A DNA stretch of 64,000 bases from Gottfriedia luciferensis (GCF_001712755.1 NZ_MDKC01000001.1:124001-188000); one strand, 5' to 3'; positions 1 through 8,197 are shown, counted from the first letter of the stretch. Notes: generated by a model not told the origin, from the letters alone. Numbers and translations are program-made.

Positions 1-103
1 ATAAGGTAAGTATTCTTGCTAGCCGTTGTCCATGCGTCACTCCCATTTCAGTTTATGGAAGATCGTTAGTCAAGTGAAAATTTTAATTTTGAGGTGGAAA
101 ATC

Positions 104-337
104 ATGAAAAAAGAAAAAGAAAATGAAGTTAAATATGGAGAATTAATATACGGTGACTTTGGTTATGAGGAGTTTGTGAGTCAAAAAGTAAAGGTTATTG
201 GTAAAATTTATGGTAAGAATTATGAAGTTATTATCACTGAAGAAAACGATCCGAGGAAATTTGTTTGGACAGAGGATCGGTATCGTTCACTTGCGAAAAT
301 ATTAATCAAAGATGCTATGGAGTCAGCTGAGAAGTAA
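104..337 (+). CDS. Small charged hypothetical protein (77 aa)
   Basis: I do not recognise the family. The start at 104 is chosen because GAGGTGG lies at 91-97; an upstream in-frame ATG at 26 has no ribosome binding site. The product is rich in Lys and Glu, has no signal peptide or membrane segment, and looks like a small cytosolic protein with a beta-strand core (VKVIGKIYGKNYEVIITEE). A long hairpin follows 20 bp downstream and probably ends the transcript. It sits alone at the window edge, so its operon context is unseen. Confidence 0.6.
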   Translation: MKKEKENEVKYGELIYGDFGYEEFVSQKVKVIGKIYGKNYEVIITEENDPRKFVWTEDRYRSLAKILIKDAMESAEK

Positions 338-356
338 ATAAAAGAAGAATAAAAAA

Positions 357-417
357 ATAGATGAGCCATTCATTCTGCCGAGGATTACGTAGAAGGAGGC
401 AGAGCTGGCTCATCTAT
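357..417 (+). terminator. Long hairpin, probable terminator
   Basis: Arms ATAGATGAGCCA (357-368) and TGGCTCATCTAT (406-417) are perfectly complementary, with an inner CTGCC/GGCAG stem. The tail is A+T-rich rather than a clean U-run. It lies between the rightward 77-aa gene and the leftward GIY-YIG gene, so it could serve both. Confidence 0.55.
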
Positions 418-517
418 ATTAGTTTGTGTGATTTACAAATAATTATTCTGAAAGTAAACACTCCCGCCAGTTAGACAGGAATAGAGTGTACATCATATTC
501 TACTTGGAAATTCTACC

Positions 518-1138
518 CTAAAGTGACATATCTCTTGTTTTTCTATTAGCTATAGCTTCCCATAAACCATCTAATGCTCCACCTTTAGTTCTATTTAAGC
601 TATACTTGTTGTCAAATTGAATAATGAATTCATTTTCAAGGATCAAAGTTTTTTCTGTTTGATACACAAATATTCTTGTAGTATCTAAAGCCCTAAAGCT
701 ATCTATAGACAAAATGGAATTTTCTTTATTTCCATTTATCATTCGATCAAAATAAAATTGCTTACTCCAATGCTGCATAATTCGTTTTTTAATATCACCT
801 GTTCCGATATATACTTGAGAATATTCATCCAGTACCATAATATAATATCCAGATTGACCAGCTATAGAATTAAGGTCAGTAATTTCCTTAAAGTCATTAT
901 TTTTATTGAGAAAACTCGTGAGTTCTTCATTAAAATCCTCTTTGGATAATGATTTAAAATATCTCATATTTACTTCATAATTATATAAACAATCTTCTAA
1001 ATGATCTTTTATCATTGAATCAGTAAAAATATTTTTTACCCTTGAACTTTTAAAATTTATTTTTTCTATGTAATTATCTTTCGTTAGGTTTAAGCCACCT
1101 GACTTTGCTTGTAGATTTACTTCAAAGTGTTTAACCAT
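518..1138 (-). CDS. GIY-YIG nuclease-domain protein
   Basis: A GIY-YIG core is visible in the second half: GYYI at residues 97-100, VYIG at 109-112, a following Arg (119) and a conserved-type Glu near 168-170, with a later Asn (182). These are the usual metal-dependent nuclease residues of this family, found in homing endonucleases, UvrC and some restriction or phage enzymes. The N-terminal ~90 residues are unassigned and may give specificity. The start at 1138 is preferred over the longer ATG at 1177 because AGGAGG lies 12 nt upstream of it and the longer start has no binding site. It is transcribed opposite to the phage genes and sits among small leftward accessory genes. Confidence 0.65.
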   Translation of the reverse strand: MVKHFEVNLQAKSGGLNLTKDNYIEKINFKSSRVKNIFTDSMIKDHLEDCLYNYEVNMRYFKSLSKEDFNEELTSFLNKNNDFKEITDLNSIAGQSGYYIMVLDEYSQVYIGTGDIKKRIMQHWSKQFYFDRMINGNKENSILSIDSFRALDTTRIFVYQTEKTLILENEFIIQFDNKYSLNRTKGGALDGLWEAIANRKTRDMSL

Positions 1139-1270
1139 GTTGGTTCTATTCCTCCTCATAACATTCCATTCTGACATAATTTTAGCATAAGTACATAGAA
1201 AACCTTTATATTAATCTTAGGGTTAAAATGAAATTACTACTTTTTATGTAATAATTAAGAATTAAAAAAA

Positions 1271-1291
1271 ACTACTTCTTATTTGAAGTAG
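1271..1291 (-). terminator. Terminator overlapping the stop codon of the 46-aa gene
   Basis: On the minus strand the 8-bp stem ACTACTTC/GAAGTAGT has a short loop and is followed by seven T residues. The stem includes the TAG stop codon of the small gene at 1272-1412. Confidence 0.7.
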
Positions 1292-1412
1292 TCGATAAAT
1301 TTTTTAAAGCTTTAAACACAATATCTAAATTAGGTTCGTTGAGATATGTGACTTTGATGTTTGGAGTTTTTTTATTGTTAGTTTCTTTCTTATTCTTTTT
1401 ATCATTATTCAT
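1272..1412 (-). CDS. 46-aa Lys/Asn-rich small protein
   Basis: A short gene with ATG at 1412 and an AGGTG ribosome binding site six to seven nt upstream. The protein starts with a very basic, Asn/Lys-rich stretch and then has a compact segment (IKVTYLNEPNLDIVFKALKN) with a strand-helix look. The family is not recognised; small proteins of this look occur in Bacillus phages and mobile elements. A terminator overlaps its stop codon, so it is probably a one-gene transcript. Upstream it faces an imperfect palindrome at 1445-1470. Confidence 0.6.
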   Translation of the reverse strand: MNNDKKNKKETNNKKTPNIKVTYLNEPNLDIVFKALKNLSTTSNKK

Positions 1413-1444
1413 AATTATCACCTACAATTCAATATACCTGTTTT

Positions 1445-1470
1445 GATATACTCTTACATTGAGTATATTC
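1445..1470. promoter_or_regulatory. Palindrome upstream of the 46-aa gene, possible operator
   Basis: Arms ATATACTC (1446-1453) and GAGTATAT (1461-1468) are perfectly complementary with a 7-nt spacer. A further ATATAC-like half site lies just downstream near 1433. The position 35-60 bp before the 46-aa gene fits an operator in its promoter. The binding protein is unknown. Confidence 0.4.
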
Positions 1471-1555
1471 AAATAAAATAAACGCAAATCGACAAAAAAG
1501 GCCGATCTTGTTGTAAATCATACGATAGTAACTTCTAAACTGTTTACTTACTGTT

Positions 1556-2086
1556 TTATTGACCAGGTGTCGGTAATTTCTGAATTACATCCTTAATATC
1601 AAGAAAATCTATATTTAACTCAATTAATTTCATATTAATGTCTAGAGTTTCTTCTTCACCTGTTGCTAATATAGCTTTACCACGTATATTATTTGCTACA
1701 TCAATAATTATATTTTGCTGTTCTCTATACTTTTCAGGTGTTTCAAGAGCGATCATCTCATCAAGGTCTTTTATAATAGGATCAACTAATTTTCGCTTTT
1801 TGTCTGGACTTAAGCTTATCGTTTCAACATCTACTGCTTTATTCCAATCGTTAAGTAATGAATCATACATCTTACTGATGTTTTCTACATACATTTTTTC
1901 ATTTTCAAGTTTATTTTTCTCTTGATTATCTTGTTCTAATATAGCTGATTCTTTATTAGTTTGTTCTTTTTGTTTTAATTCAATTTCTGCTTTTTTAATT
2001 TTTGCATCTTGAATTTTACTCCAACCAAAGATACCACTTACTACAATTACTACAACGGTTATTATGACATACATAATATTTTTCAT
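1556..2086 (-). CDS. Membrane-anchored coiled-coil protein (176 aa)
   Basis: The N-terminus has one hydrophobic segment (about residues 4-22) without a lipobox, so the protein is probably anchored with its bulk outside the membrane. Residues ~25-75 are rich in Lys, Glu and Gln and read as a coiled coil. The rest is a mixed helical domain. AGGAGG sits directly upstream of the ATG. The family is not recognised. Exported or anchored proteins of this kind often lie next to the repressor in Bacillus prophages, so superinfection exclusion is one possibility, but nothing in the sequence proves it. Confidence 0.65.
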   Translation of the reverse strand: MKNIMYVIITVVVIVVSGIFGWSKIQDAKIKKAEIELKQKEQTNKESAILEQDNQEKNKLENEKMYVENISKMYDSLLNDWNKAVDVETISLSPDKKRKLVDPIIKDLDEMIALETPEKYREQQNIIIDVANNIRGKAILATGEEETLDINMKLIELNIDFLDIKDVIQKLPTPGQ

Positions 2087-2408
2087 CTTTTTCTCCTCCT
2101 GTGACTTTGCTTTAATTTTATCATCCTAAAATTAGTTTGTATGTAGTAGTAGGGACGTTTTAAGAGTGGTTTTAATAATAGATTATGACAAAAGTTTATT
2201 GTAAATGTTAGAAATACCAATAAAACGTATATTAGAGATTTTGTTTTGGTCATGTATTTATTAAAAAGGTTCTTTAAAATTAATAAGTATATTTTAACAA
2301 AGAAATACTATCTAATTAGACAAACTTATGATACTTTTTGTTCAACAAATCTACCATAGATAGGGCTTAATAAGAAAATCAACATTATTTTTTAACAGAG
2401 CCTAAAAA
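2087..2408. other. A+T-rich intergenic stretch, no gene seen
   Basis: Between the coiled-coil gene and the terminator of the next leftward gene. I see no ORF with a ribosome binding site, no strong repeat and no clear consensus promoter; presumably it holds the promoter of the 1556-2086 gene. Confidence 0.5.
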
Positions 2409-2437
2409 TAAAAAAAACGATGACTTTCCATCATCGT
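2409..2437 (-). terminator. Terminator of the 75-aa membrane protein gene
   Basis: On the minus strand a CGATGA/TCATCG stem (2418-2423 with 2431-2436) is followed by an unbroken T-run. It lies just after the stop codon of the gene at 2445-2672. Confidence 0.75.
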
Positions 2438-2444
2438 CTGATTA

Positions 2445-2672
2445 TTAACCATTTTTAATTAAAGTATAAATAAAGAAAACTACCGGAAGAAAGAAAAACA
2501 ATGAAAGACATATCGTTGCTGCTATTTTGTTTTTGTTCGCTAAGTGATCATCGCTTTTATGTAATGATTGGAAAAAATTAAGTGAATAGTTAAAACATAA
2601 AGTAAGTAGAAATGGTTCTAATAATGCAACCATTATTGCTAAAAACAAATCTAATCCTTCTAAATTTGACAC
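2445..2672 (-). CDS. Small two-helix membrane protein (75 aa)
   Basis: The start codon is GTG at 2672, six nt behind AGGAGG. Two hydrophobic segments (about residues 8-30 and 50-72) are joined by a polar, charged loop with SDDHLANKNK, giving a hairpin membrane protein. The family is not recognised. It lies alone between a terminator and the divergent SEFIR gene, so it could be a partner of that defence gene or a separate cargo gene; the sequence does not decide. Confidence 0.6.
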   Translation of the reverse strand: MSNLEGLDLFLAIMVALLEPFLLTLCFNYSLNFFQSLHKSDDHLANKNKIAATICLSLFFFLPVVFFIYTLIKNG

Positions 2673-2863
2673 TAGTAACCTCCTAATATAATTAATAACA
2701 ATAAAAAAACTATAATAATATTACAAGATATTTCAAGAAAATGGAATAATATAGATTTTTTTCAAAAGATTTCTCTATTATTCAATGGAATTATAATATA
2801 ATTGAAGTACCTAAAAATAGAAATACATCTTAGATGATTAAATGGAGGGAGAATTTATTACAT

Positions 2864-4297
2864 ATGACACAAAAAGCTCTAAAAGATCCATCGATATTCA
2901 TTTCTTATTGTTGGACGTCAACTGATCATGAGAATTGGGTAATCGAACTAGCGACAAGGTTAATGGAGGAATCAGGAATAAATGTTACTCTTGATAAGTG
3001 GGATTTAAAAGATGGACAAGACGTATATGCATTTATGGAAAGTATGGTAACTTCTCAAGATATTAATAAAGTTTTAGTGATTTGTGATGAAGGATACCAA
3101 AAAAAGGCTGATGACAGATCGGGTGGAGTTGGAACTGAAACGCAGATTATAACACCACAAATATATAAAGATGCAAAACAAGAAAAATTTATACCCATAG
3201 TTGCACAGAGAAATGAAGATGGAAATACTTTTTTACCAACATATATGGCAGGTAGAAAGTATATTGATTTATCAAATTCTGATACATATGAGGATAATTA
3301 CGAATTATTAGTTAGAAACATATACGAAGCACCATTACATCAAAGACCCACAAGAGGTAAGCCGCCAGAATACTTATTTGAAAATGCAGCAAACTCTTCG
3401 AAAACAACAAAGGTTATTAGACAGATGGAAAATGCTATCGATAAAACGCCCAGGCGACTAACATATCTAGCAAGCGAATTTATCGATGCTTTTGTTGAAT
3501 CACTTGAACAATTCAAGATTAGAGTAGAAGAAATAAACGATGAAATTGATGAAATTATATTAAGTAGAATCGATAGTATGACTCCATTTCGTGATTCGTT
3601 CATTAAAGTATTGAAACTCTTAATTGAAGCAGAAAAACTTGATGTTGATTTTATTGTTGAATTCTATGAGAAAGTTTATCCGTTTACTTCTAACTCTGAG
3701 TCAGGTACTTATAATATCCTGCAGTTTGATCATTACAAATTCTTTATTCATGAACTATTTCTTTATACAGTTGCTACTCTAGTCAAGTATAAAGAATATG
3801 ACATTCTTTCGGATGTTTTAAATTCTGATTTCAATGATTTGTCTTATATAGCAAGTGATAAACCACTTTCATACTTTAGTTTTAGGTTGCATTTGCAGTC
3901 ACTTGAAATTAGGAAAGAACGGCTAAATTCTACAAGAATTAGTATTCAGTCAGACATATTAAAACATAGAGCGAAAGATTTTACTGAAATTTTTAACGCT
4001 GATATGCTCCTTTATTATCTATCAAAGCTAAATGATAGAATGGATTCAAGATGGGGATGGTTCCCAATTACTTATATTTACCAAAATCAAGCTAAATCAT
4101 TTAAAATAATATCAAAACTGAAGTCTAAACGTCATTTTGAAGCAGTAAAAGGATTATTTGGTCAAAACTCTGCTGTGTTACTTGGAGAAAAGTTTATAGA
4201 TTTTAGAACTGACAGAGGGTTCAGTCATGATGTATTTAACGATATTCCAAATATTAATAATTACATTAACCCAGCTTTGATTTGTACACTTCCTTAA
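2864..4297 (+). CDS. SEFIR/TIR-domain protein, probable single-gene anti-phage defence
   Basis: The first ~150 residues match a bacterial SEFIR (TIR-like) domain: FISYCWTS at 12-19, a helix with ENWVIELATRL, then DKWDLKDGQD (44-53) and LVICDEGYQKKA (71-82). In this family the N-terminal domain is the NAD-consuming effector and the C-terminal part senses infection, giving abortive defence. The C-terminal ~320 residues here are helical, with no named domain and a few Trp/Phe-rich stretches near the end, as expected of a sensor. The start at 2864 (477 aa) is preferred to the ATG at 2834 because GGAGG (2844-2848) lies upstream of it, although the spacing is long. It is monocistronic with its own terminator, and lies at the left edge of the prophage. 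Confidence 0.8.
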   Translation: MTQKALKDPSIFISYCWTSTDHENWVIELATRLMEESGINVTLDKWDLKDGQDVYAFMESMVTSQDINKVLVICDEGYQKKADDRSGGVGTETQIITPQIYKDAKQEKFIPIVAQRNEDGNTFLPTYMAGRKYIDLSNSDTYEDNYELLVRNIYEAPLHQRPTRGKPPEYLFENAANSSKTTKVIRQMENAIDKTPRRLTYLASEFIDAFVESLEQFKIRVEEINDEIDEIILSRIDSMTPFRDSFIKVLKLLIEAEKLDVDFIVEFYEKVYPFTSNSESGTYNILQFDHYKFFIHELFLYTVATLVKYKEYDILSDVLNSDFNDLSYIASDKPLSYFSFRLHLQSLEIRKERLNSTRISIQSDILKHRAKDFTEIFNADMLLYYLSKLNDRMDSRWGWFPITYIYQNQAKSFKIISKLKSKRHFEAVKGLFGQNSAVLLGEKFIDFRTDRGFSHDVFNDIPNINNYINPALICTLP

Positions 4298-4307
4298 TAA
4301 AAAAAAG

Positions 4308-4347
4308 ATAAATGCATTAGGGAGTTTCCTTTTGCATTTATTTTTTT
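4308..4347 (+). terminator. Terminator of the SEFIR gene
   Basis: Arms ATAAATGCA (4308-4316) and TGCATTTAT (4333-4341) with an inner AGGGA/TCCTT pairing, followed by a run of T. Confidence 0.8.
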
Positions 4348-4596
4348 AAATAATCACATTATAATAATCATCTTAACAATCTCTTTTTGATACAAATTAA
4401 TGTGATATCAAAAATTAAAATAAATTATACGTACATAATTGAAGAAAGTCAAACAGGCAATAAAACATCAATTATTTTTCACTTGACAACTTTTATTCAA
4501 TGTTTACAGTAATTTAAAACTTTTGATAATTTCTAACTTTCAATTATTAGAAAAAATTTATCTGAAATGTTCATAATTTAGACACAACATTGGAAG
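4348..4596. other. A+T-rich intergenic stretch, weak promoter candidate only
   Basis: No ORF with a ribosome binding site. One possible promoter is TTGACA at 4483-4488 with TACAGT 16 bp later (4505-4510), pointing right toward the structured leader at 4597. The -10 match is weak. Confidence 0.35.
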
Positions 4597-4722
4597 TATA
4601 TGGTAAATGAATGAGTATTCAGCGGGATTTTTTCAAGAGTTGTTACCATATATATGAGGGCACTTTAATACTCTATAAAAAACGAGCAACTCCTATCCAA
4701 TTGGATTAGGGGTATTTTTTTG
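4597..4722 (+). ncRNA. Structured leader or small RNA ending in a terminator
   Basis: Perfect 10-bp arms TATATGGTAA (4597-4606) and TTACCATATA (4643-4652) enclose a 36-nt segment. A second stem with CCTA/TAGG and TCC/GGA around AATT (4691-4711) is followed by seven T residues and reads as a terminator. The block sits just before the Cro-like HTH gene, so it is either an attenuated leader or a short free RNA. No known RNA family is recognised. Confidence 0.45.
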
Positions 4723-4779
4723 TTTTGAAAAACGCACATAAGTAGCAAGTTAATCTTAATAATGAAAGGTGGTGAAACT

Positions 4780-4974
4780 ATGGTGAACATATCACTTAGA
4801 GAAATTTACTGGATAAAACGTAAACGACTTAAAATAACAACACAAGAGATAGCTGATGCAATAGGAGTTAATAGAACTAATATAAGTCGCTATGAAAATA
4901 ATAAATCAGATTTAAGAAAAGCAGCTCAATATAGAGCTTACATTGATAAAGTTGAAAAAACTAAAAATATTTAA
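4780..4974 (+). CDS. XRE/Cro-type helix-turn-helix regulator (64 aa)
   Basis: A single HTH fills the protein: the segment TTQEIADAIGVNRTNISRYE has the classic XRE pattern of recognition helix following a Gly turn. The start at 4780 sits five nt after AAAGGTGGTG; the upstream ATG at 4762 is less well placed. It heads the early phage region and is likely a Cro-like regulator, possibly acting at the repeats at 5329-5399 or at its own leader; the operator is not proven. Confidence 0.75.
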   Translation: MVNISLREIYWIKRKRLKITTQEIADAIGVNRTNISRYENNKSDLRKAAQYRAYIDKVEKTKNI

Positions 4975-5086
4975 AATAATTGTTGCGATTTTGAAAAAAA
5001 CTGTTAAAATTTGCCCTGCCCAAAGGAGGTGCTACTAAGAAGGTATACAAATTCAAATGTAAATAATTCAAAGGAGGAATTTTCAA

Positions 5087-5308
5087 ATGCAATATTTTTT
5101 CTGTCATAACAAAAAAGTATCAGATTTCATTAAAAGTAAAGGTATAGATTATATTACTGTTGCCATTGATCCAAAAACTCGTATATTGTTTAGTCTTTAT
5201 GAAATCACATTAGAGCTAAAGGAGGTACTAGATGAGTACAAACTTAACAAGAAGTTGTATTTAGAGGCTGAATTCAGAAGTGAATTGCAACAATGTTCTA
5301 ATCAGTAA
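5087..5308 (+). CDS. Small phage protein, DUF5659-like (73 aa)
   Basis: The protein has an aromatic start, then Gly-ID, DPKTR and FSLYEIT segments followed by a helical tail. This pattern (strand, strand, F-x-LYE-x-T, amphipathic helix ending in EYK) resembles the small DUF5659 family of Firmicutes phages; I place it there by look only. AAAGGAGG lies upstream of the ATG. A related pattern recurs in the 88-aa protein at 8975-9241. The function is unknown. Confidence 0.5.
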   Translation: MQYFFCHNKKVSDFIKSKGIDYITVAIDPKTRILFSLYEITLELKEVLDEYKLNKKLYLEAEFRSELQQCSNQ

Positions 5309-5328
5309 AATAATATCCGTGTATTTAA

Positions 5329-5399
5329 GAGGTTAAAATCGGAACGAAAATACATTAGTTTGGTATTTTGGAGGTTAAAAACGGAAGATAAATACACGA
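5329..5399. repeat. Pair of 29-bp direct repeats before the initiator-like gene
   Basis: Copies at 5329-5357 and 5371-5399 share GAGGTTAAAA, CGGAA and AAATACA in the same order and are 42 bp apart, about four helical turns. CGTGTATTT (5319-5327) and AAATACACG (5390-5398) form an outer inverted repeat around them. Placed upstream of the replication-type gene at 5567, they could be iterons or an operator. Confidence 0.55.
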
Positions 5400-5566
5400 A
5401 CCTTGCAATAATATTCGGAATTCAACCTCGAAACAACATAGTATACAGATAATACATAATATACAGATAAAAAATAATTACATATAAGATTGGCGTGAAT
5501 GAATACATTCCCACCTATTTAATCAACTATTCATAAATTCAAATTATAAACTCGGAGGCAATATCA

Positions 5567-6697
5567 ATGACAATATTAACTAAAAATTTTAATGATGAAT
5601 TATTCGTAAGAGGTTACAATTCTTTCGCTAATACTAAAAGTAAATTCCACTTAGATGAAGATGAATTTTACATCTATTCAATTTTATTTACTCGACAATA
5701 TTTCTTCGGTACAATTCATGGCTCAATTGAGACTAGTATTGATATGATCAACCAATATTCCCCTATTAAATTTATCCAAAATGACACAAAGAACAGAAGT
5801 AAAATCAAATCAATTGTACAGTCATTAATCAATAAAGAAGTTTTTATCCTACAAAATAATATTGAAGATTTAAAGAATCATACTTTACTATTCTTAACTA
5901 TTAATGATATGGAACTATCAAATGATGGAGTGGCTGAAGATAAACAAAACACTGATGAGGACAAATTTCAAAATTTCACCAAGATACCTTTTAGCAAATT
6001 GACAACTTTTGAAAGTACTCGTGATTTATACATCTATTATGTAGTTAGCAAGTTTAATGAATTCAAATTTTCATATGAAAGTTGGGCTAATTTAATCGGA
6101 GTTAAAATTAGATCTGCTATTGCGATTATTGATGATGCTATTAGTCGTGGAATTATATACAAGAAGGTTGGTGACTACACAGAGAAATTAGTTGGCAATC
6201 AGAAGCAACAAGACATAAATACATACAGTATCCATCCATTCAATGAGCAGCAAAAAGGTATTCAAACTCTAAAAGTAGAGAGTGAAGAAGTGAATGTAAA
6301 AGTTGTTGAATCTGTTGAAGTTAAAGTTGAAACGGAAATAACTGTGAGACCTAAACAACGTGGATTCGGTACTGAAAGACCACAACAAGATACAACTAAA
6401 GATATTACTGATATGTTAGCTATAGGAATTGATCCGAATGAACCGGTTGAATCTTATCCAGTTGAAGATAATTTTAGTGGATATGATCCAAACTTTACAG
6501 ATATTCTAAATGCAGAATCCCCATATGAATTCATGGATGAGGAAATATCTAACAATAATATTCGATATTTTGCTAAACAAAACGGTAAAATTGTTCCATT
6601 TGGTAAAGTTGATAAGGAAACAGATAAAAAACAACGGTCACTTATTGATATTACTCAATTCGTTGAGAATGAACACTTAATCAAGGAAGGAAGATAA
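5567..6697 (+). CDS. Putative phage replication initiator-like protein (376 aa)
   Basis: No named domain is certain. Residues ~1-115 and ~140-215 each look like winged-helix units; the second has a helix pair (ESWANLIGVKIRSAIAIIDD) typical of HTH DNA binding. The C-terminal third is acidic, Pro-rich and low in structure, then ends in a short conserved-looking segment. Phage DnaD-type organizers and initiators share this layout of N-terminal winged helices plus a tail. GGAGG precedes the ATG. It is followed four bp later by the next gene, so the two form an operon downstream of direct repeats. The replication role is inferred from layout and position. Confidence 0.5.
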   Translation: MTILTKNFNDELFVRGYNSFANTKSKFHLDEDEFYIYSILFTRQYFFGTIHGSIETSIDMINQYSPIKFIQNDTKNRSKIKSIVQSLINKEVFILQNNIEDLKNHTLLFLTINDMELSNDGVAEDKQNTDEDKFQNFTKIPFSKLTTFESTRDLYIYYVVSKFNEFKFSYESWANLIGVKIRSAIAIIDDAISRGIIYKKVGDYTEKLVGNQKQQDINTYSIHPFNEQQKGIQTLKVESEEVNVKVVESVEVKVETEITVRPKQRGFGTERPQQDTTKDITDMLAIGIDPNEPVESYPVEDNFSGYDPNFTDILNAESPYEFMDEEISNNNIRYFAKQNGKIVPFGKVDKETDKKQRSLIDITQFVENEHLIKEGR

Positions 6698-6701
6698 ACT
6701 A

Positions 6702-7766
6702 ATGACAAACTTAAACAATCATACTAACCAAATGGAAATGAGACAAATGATTCATAATTACCAACAAAACGGTGACCGAACAGTTATAAATTATATCCTT
6801 GAGCTATGTAAAACTGACTATACAACTCATCCATCAAGAAAAGTTAATAAAACTACTAACGAGCAACATCATATAAATTATAAAATGGAAGATACAGAAG
6901 AAATTTATTATGATTCAAAAGGAAGAGTGATTAATAAAGTTGAATATATTCCAGTTGGTGAAGGTTATACAATATACACACAAACAGGCTATTCAGTCTC
7001 ATATGACTTTCCAGAAGGATCAATGGAATATATTGCTATTGCGATAAATGGACTCAACCATCAAGCTAAGAGAGCTGTATTTAAGCGAGTTATCAATAAG
7101 CATATCGAAGATGGATTCGATGATTTCAGATATTTTGAAGATGAATTACCTGAAATTAAAGATTACATTAATACTTCATGGGAAGAATTAACGGATCTAG
7201 TAACTCCATTAATATTGTCATATGAAACAGATCATATTGTATATCAAATGTGTGACTACTTTAAAGTAGCATGGAGATATAACAAATTTATGGAAGCATT
7301 AAAGGAAATAGAAGATGGGAGTAACATTGAGAAAATAACAATTGAAGCTTTAAAACATGCTTTGAGCAAAGTTGACGTAACATTTGAACCGAAGCAAATA
7401 ATAAAATTTATCAATTTGTCTTTTAAGAATAAATGGATTGATTTGCAGCTTAAAGGCTCAAGAGGAAAATATGTGAATGGGGAATATAGGTTGCCTCAAT
7501 TTAAAGAAAATCAAAAAACAATACACATGCTATTTAAGAAGGGGACAAAAATAAACTTAAAGAAATTAAATGATAAGCAGAGGGAATTGATCAATCAACT
7601 AGTGGCAATTATTGAAGATGACATGAAGAATAATCCTAAAGTATTCAAAGTAAACAAGAAAGGTATTTATACTGTTAGTAAAAGGTATTTGGCAGAAAGA
7701 ACTAATCAGAGTGAAAGTGGATTGAAACATAAGCTTATCCGTATCGAGAATAAGATGAGTAGCTAA
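6702..7766 (+). CDS. Phage early protein of unknown function (354 aa)
   Basis: I do not recognise this protein. It is mostly helical; the C-terminal part (about 245-350) is strongly basic, with many Lys and a final TKRYLAERTNQSESGLKHK-like HTH-looking segment, so nucleic acid binding is plausible. It follows the initiator-like gene by four bp with AAGGAAGG upstream, so it is probably co-translated and involved in replication or its control. A set of RNA hairpins follows it. Confidence 0.55.
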   Translation: MTNLNNHTNQMEMRQMIHNYQQNGDRTVINYILELCKTDYTTHPSRKVNKTTNEQHHINYKMEDTEEIYYDSKGRVINKVEYIPVGEGYTIYTQTGYSVSYDFPEGSMEYIAIAINGLNHQAKRAVFKRVINKHIEDGFDDFRYFEDELPEIKDYINTSWEELTDLVTPLILSYETDHIVYQMCDYFKVAWRYNKFMEALKEIEDGSNIEKITIEALKHALSKVDVTFEPKQIIKFINLSFKNKWIDLQLKGSRGKYVNGEYRLPQFKENQKTIHMLFKKGTKINLKKLNDKQRELINQLVAIIEDDMKNNPKVFKVNKKGIYTVSKRYLAERTNQSESGLKHKLIRIENKMSS

Positions 7767-7837
7767 ATAAAAAACATCACACTTTAATCGTATCTTTTAT
7801 TATATAGTGAAAGGTATAAATAGTATAAATAAAAAAT

Positions 7838-7970
7838 GTCGGTATCCAGTATTCCGAACTGGTAAGCTACTTCTCCGACCTTAAATAAAAGATTAGCATT
7901 CTCCTAATATGTTTATTTTTATTCTGCATCGAGTAGGTGTCGTTTAAAGCGATGCCTATTGATCGTGCAG
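7838..7970 (+). ncRNA. Cluster of three hairpins, possible structured RNA
   Basis: Three stems lie in a row: GTCGG (7838-7842) with CCGAC (7875-7879) enclosing CCAGT/ACTGG; ATTAG/CTAAT near 7892-7908; and a long imperfect stem opening with CTGCA at 7924 and closing with TGCAG at 7970. It lies between the replication genes and a small membrane ORF. No known riboswitch or ncRNA family is recognised; a 5' leader for the 51-aa gene is also possible. Confidence 0.4.
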
Positions 7971-8010
7971 TAACGAGTAAAAGGGGACTACATTTAAGGT
8001 GGAATCGATT

Positions 8011-8166
8011 ATGACTGTACATTTTTTATTATCGATATTAATTTTCATGGTGTTTTTATATGCGTTATTTAGAGTAGTCTCAATAGTAGGAATAATTTTT
8101 GTATCTATAATCACTGAGGTATTAGATACGGTAAAAAATATATGGAGTATCATACGGGTGAAGTAG
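8011..8166 (+). CDS. Small membrane protein (51 aa)
   Basis: The ATG at 8011 follows AAGGTGG by eight nt. The first 25 residues are strongly hydrophobic (LLSILIFMVFLYALF) and form one membrane helix, with a second weaker hydrophobic part (VSIVGIIFVSI) and a short charged tail. A terminator overlaps its end, so it is a short transcript of its own. The family is not recognised. Confidence 0.55.
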   Translation: MTVHFLLSILIFMVFLYALFRVVSIVGIIFVSIITEVLDTVKNIWSIIRVK

Positions 8167-8197
8167 GGTTATCCTGCTTCCTTTTTTATTTTTTTTG
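8160..8197 (+). terminator. Terminator after the 51-aa gene
   Basis: Eight-bp stem GAAGTAGG (8160-8167) with CCTGCTTC (8173-8180), including the stop codon, followed by a long T-rich run. Confidence 0.8.

Noticed and set aside
758-949. Rightward 63-codon frame
   Set aside because: It runs antisense inside the GIY-YIG gene, without ribosome binding site or protein-like composition.
5021-5086. Strong GGAGGTG at 5025-5031 suggesting another small gene
   Set aside because: No start codon at a suitable distance; a GTG within the site opens a frame that does not match any protein pattern. It may be a relic or a leader.
7956-8153. Leftward 65-codon frame
   Set aside because: Antisense to the better supported 51-aa membrane ORF and lacks a ribosome binding site.
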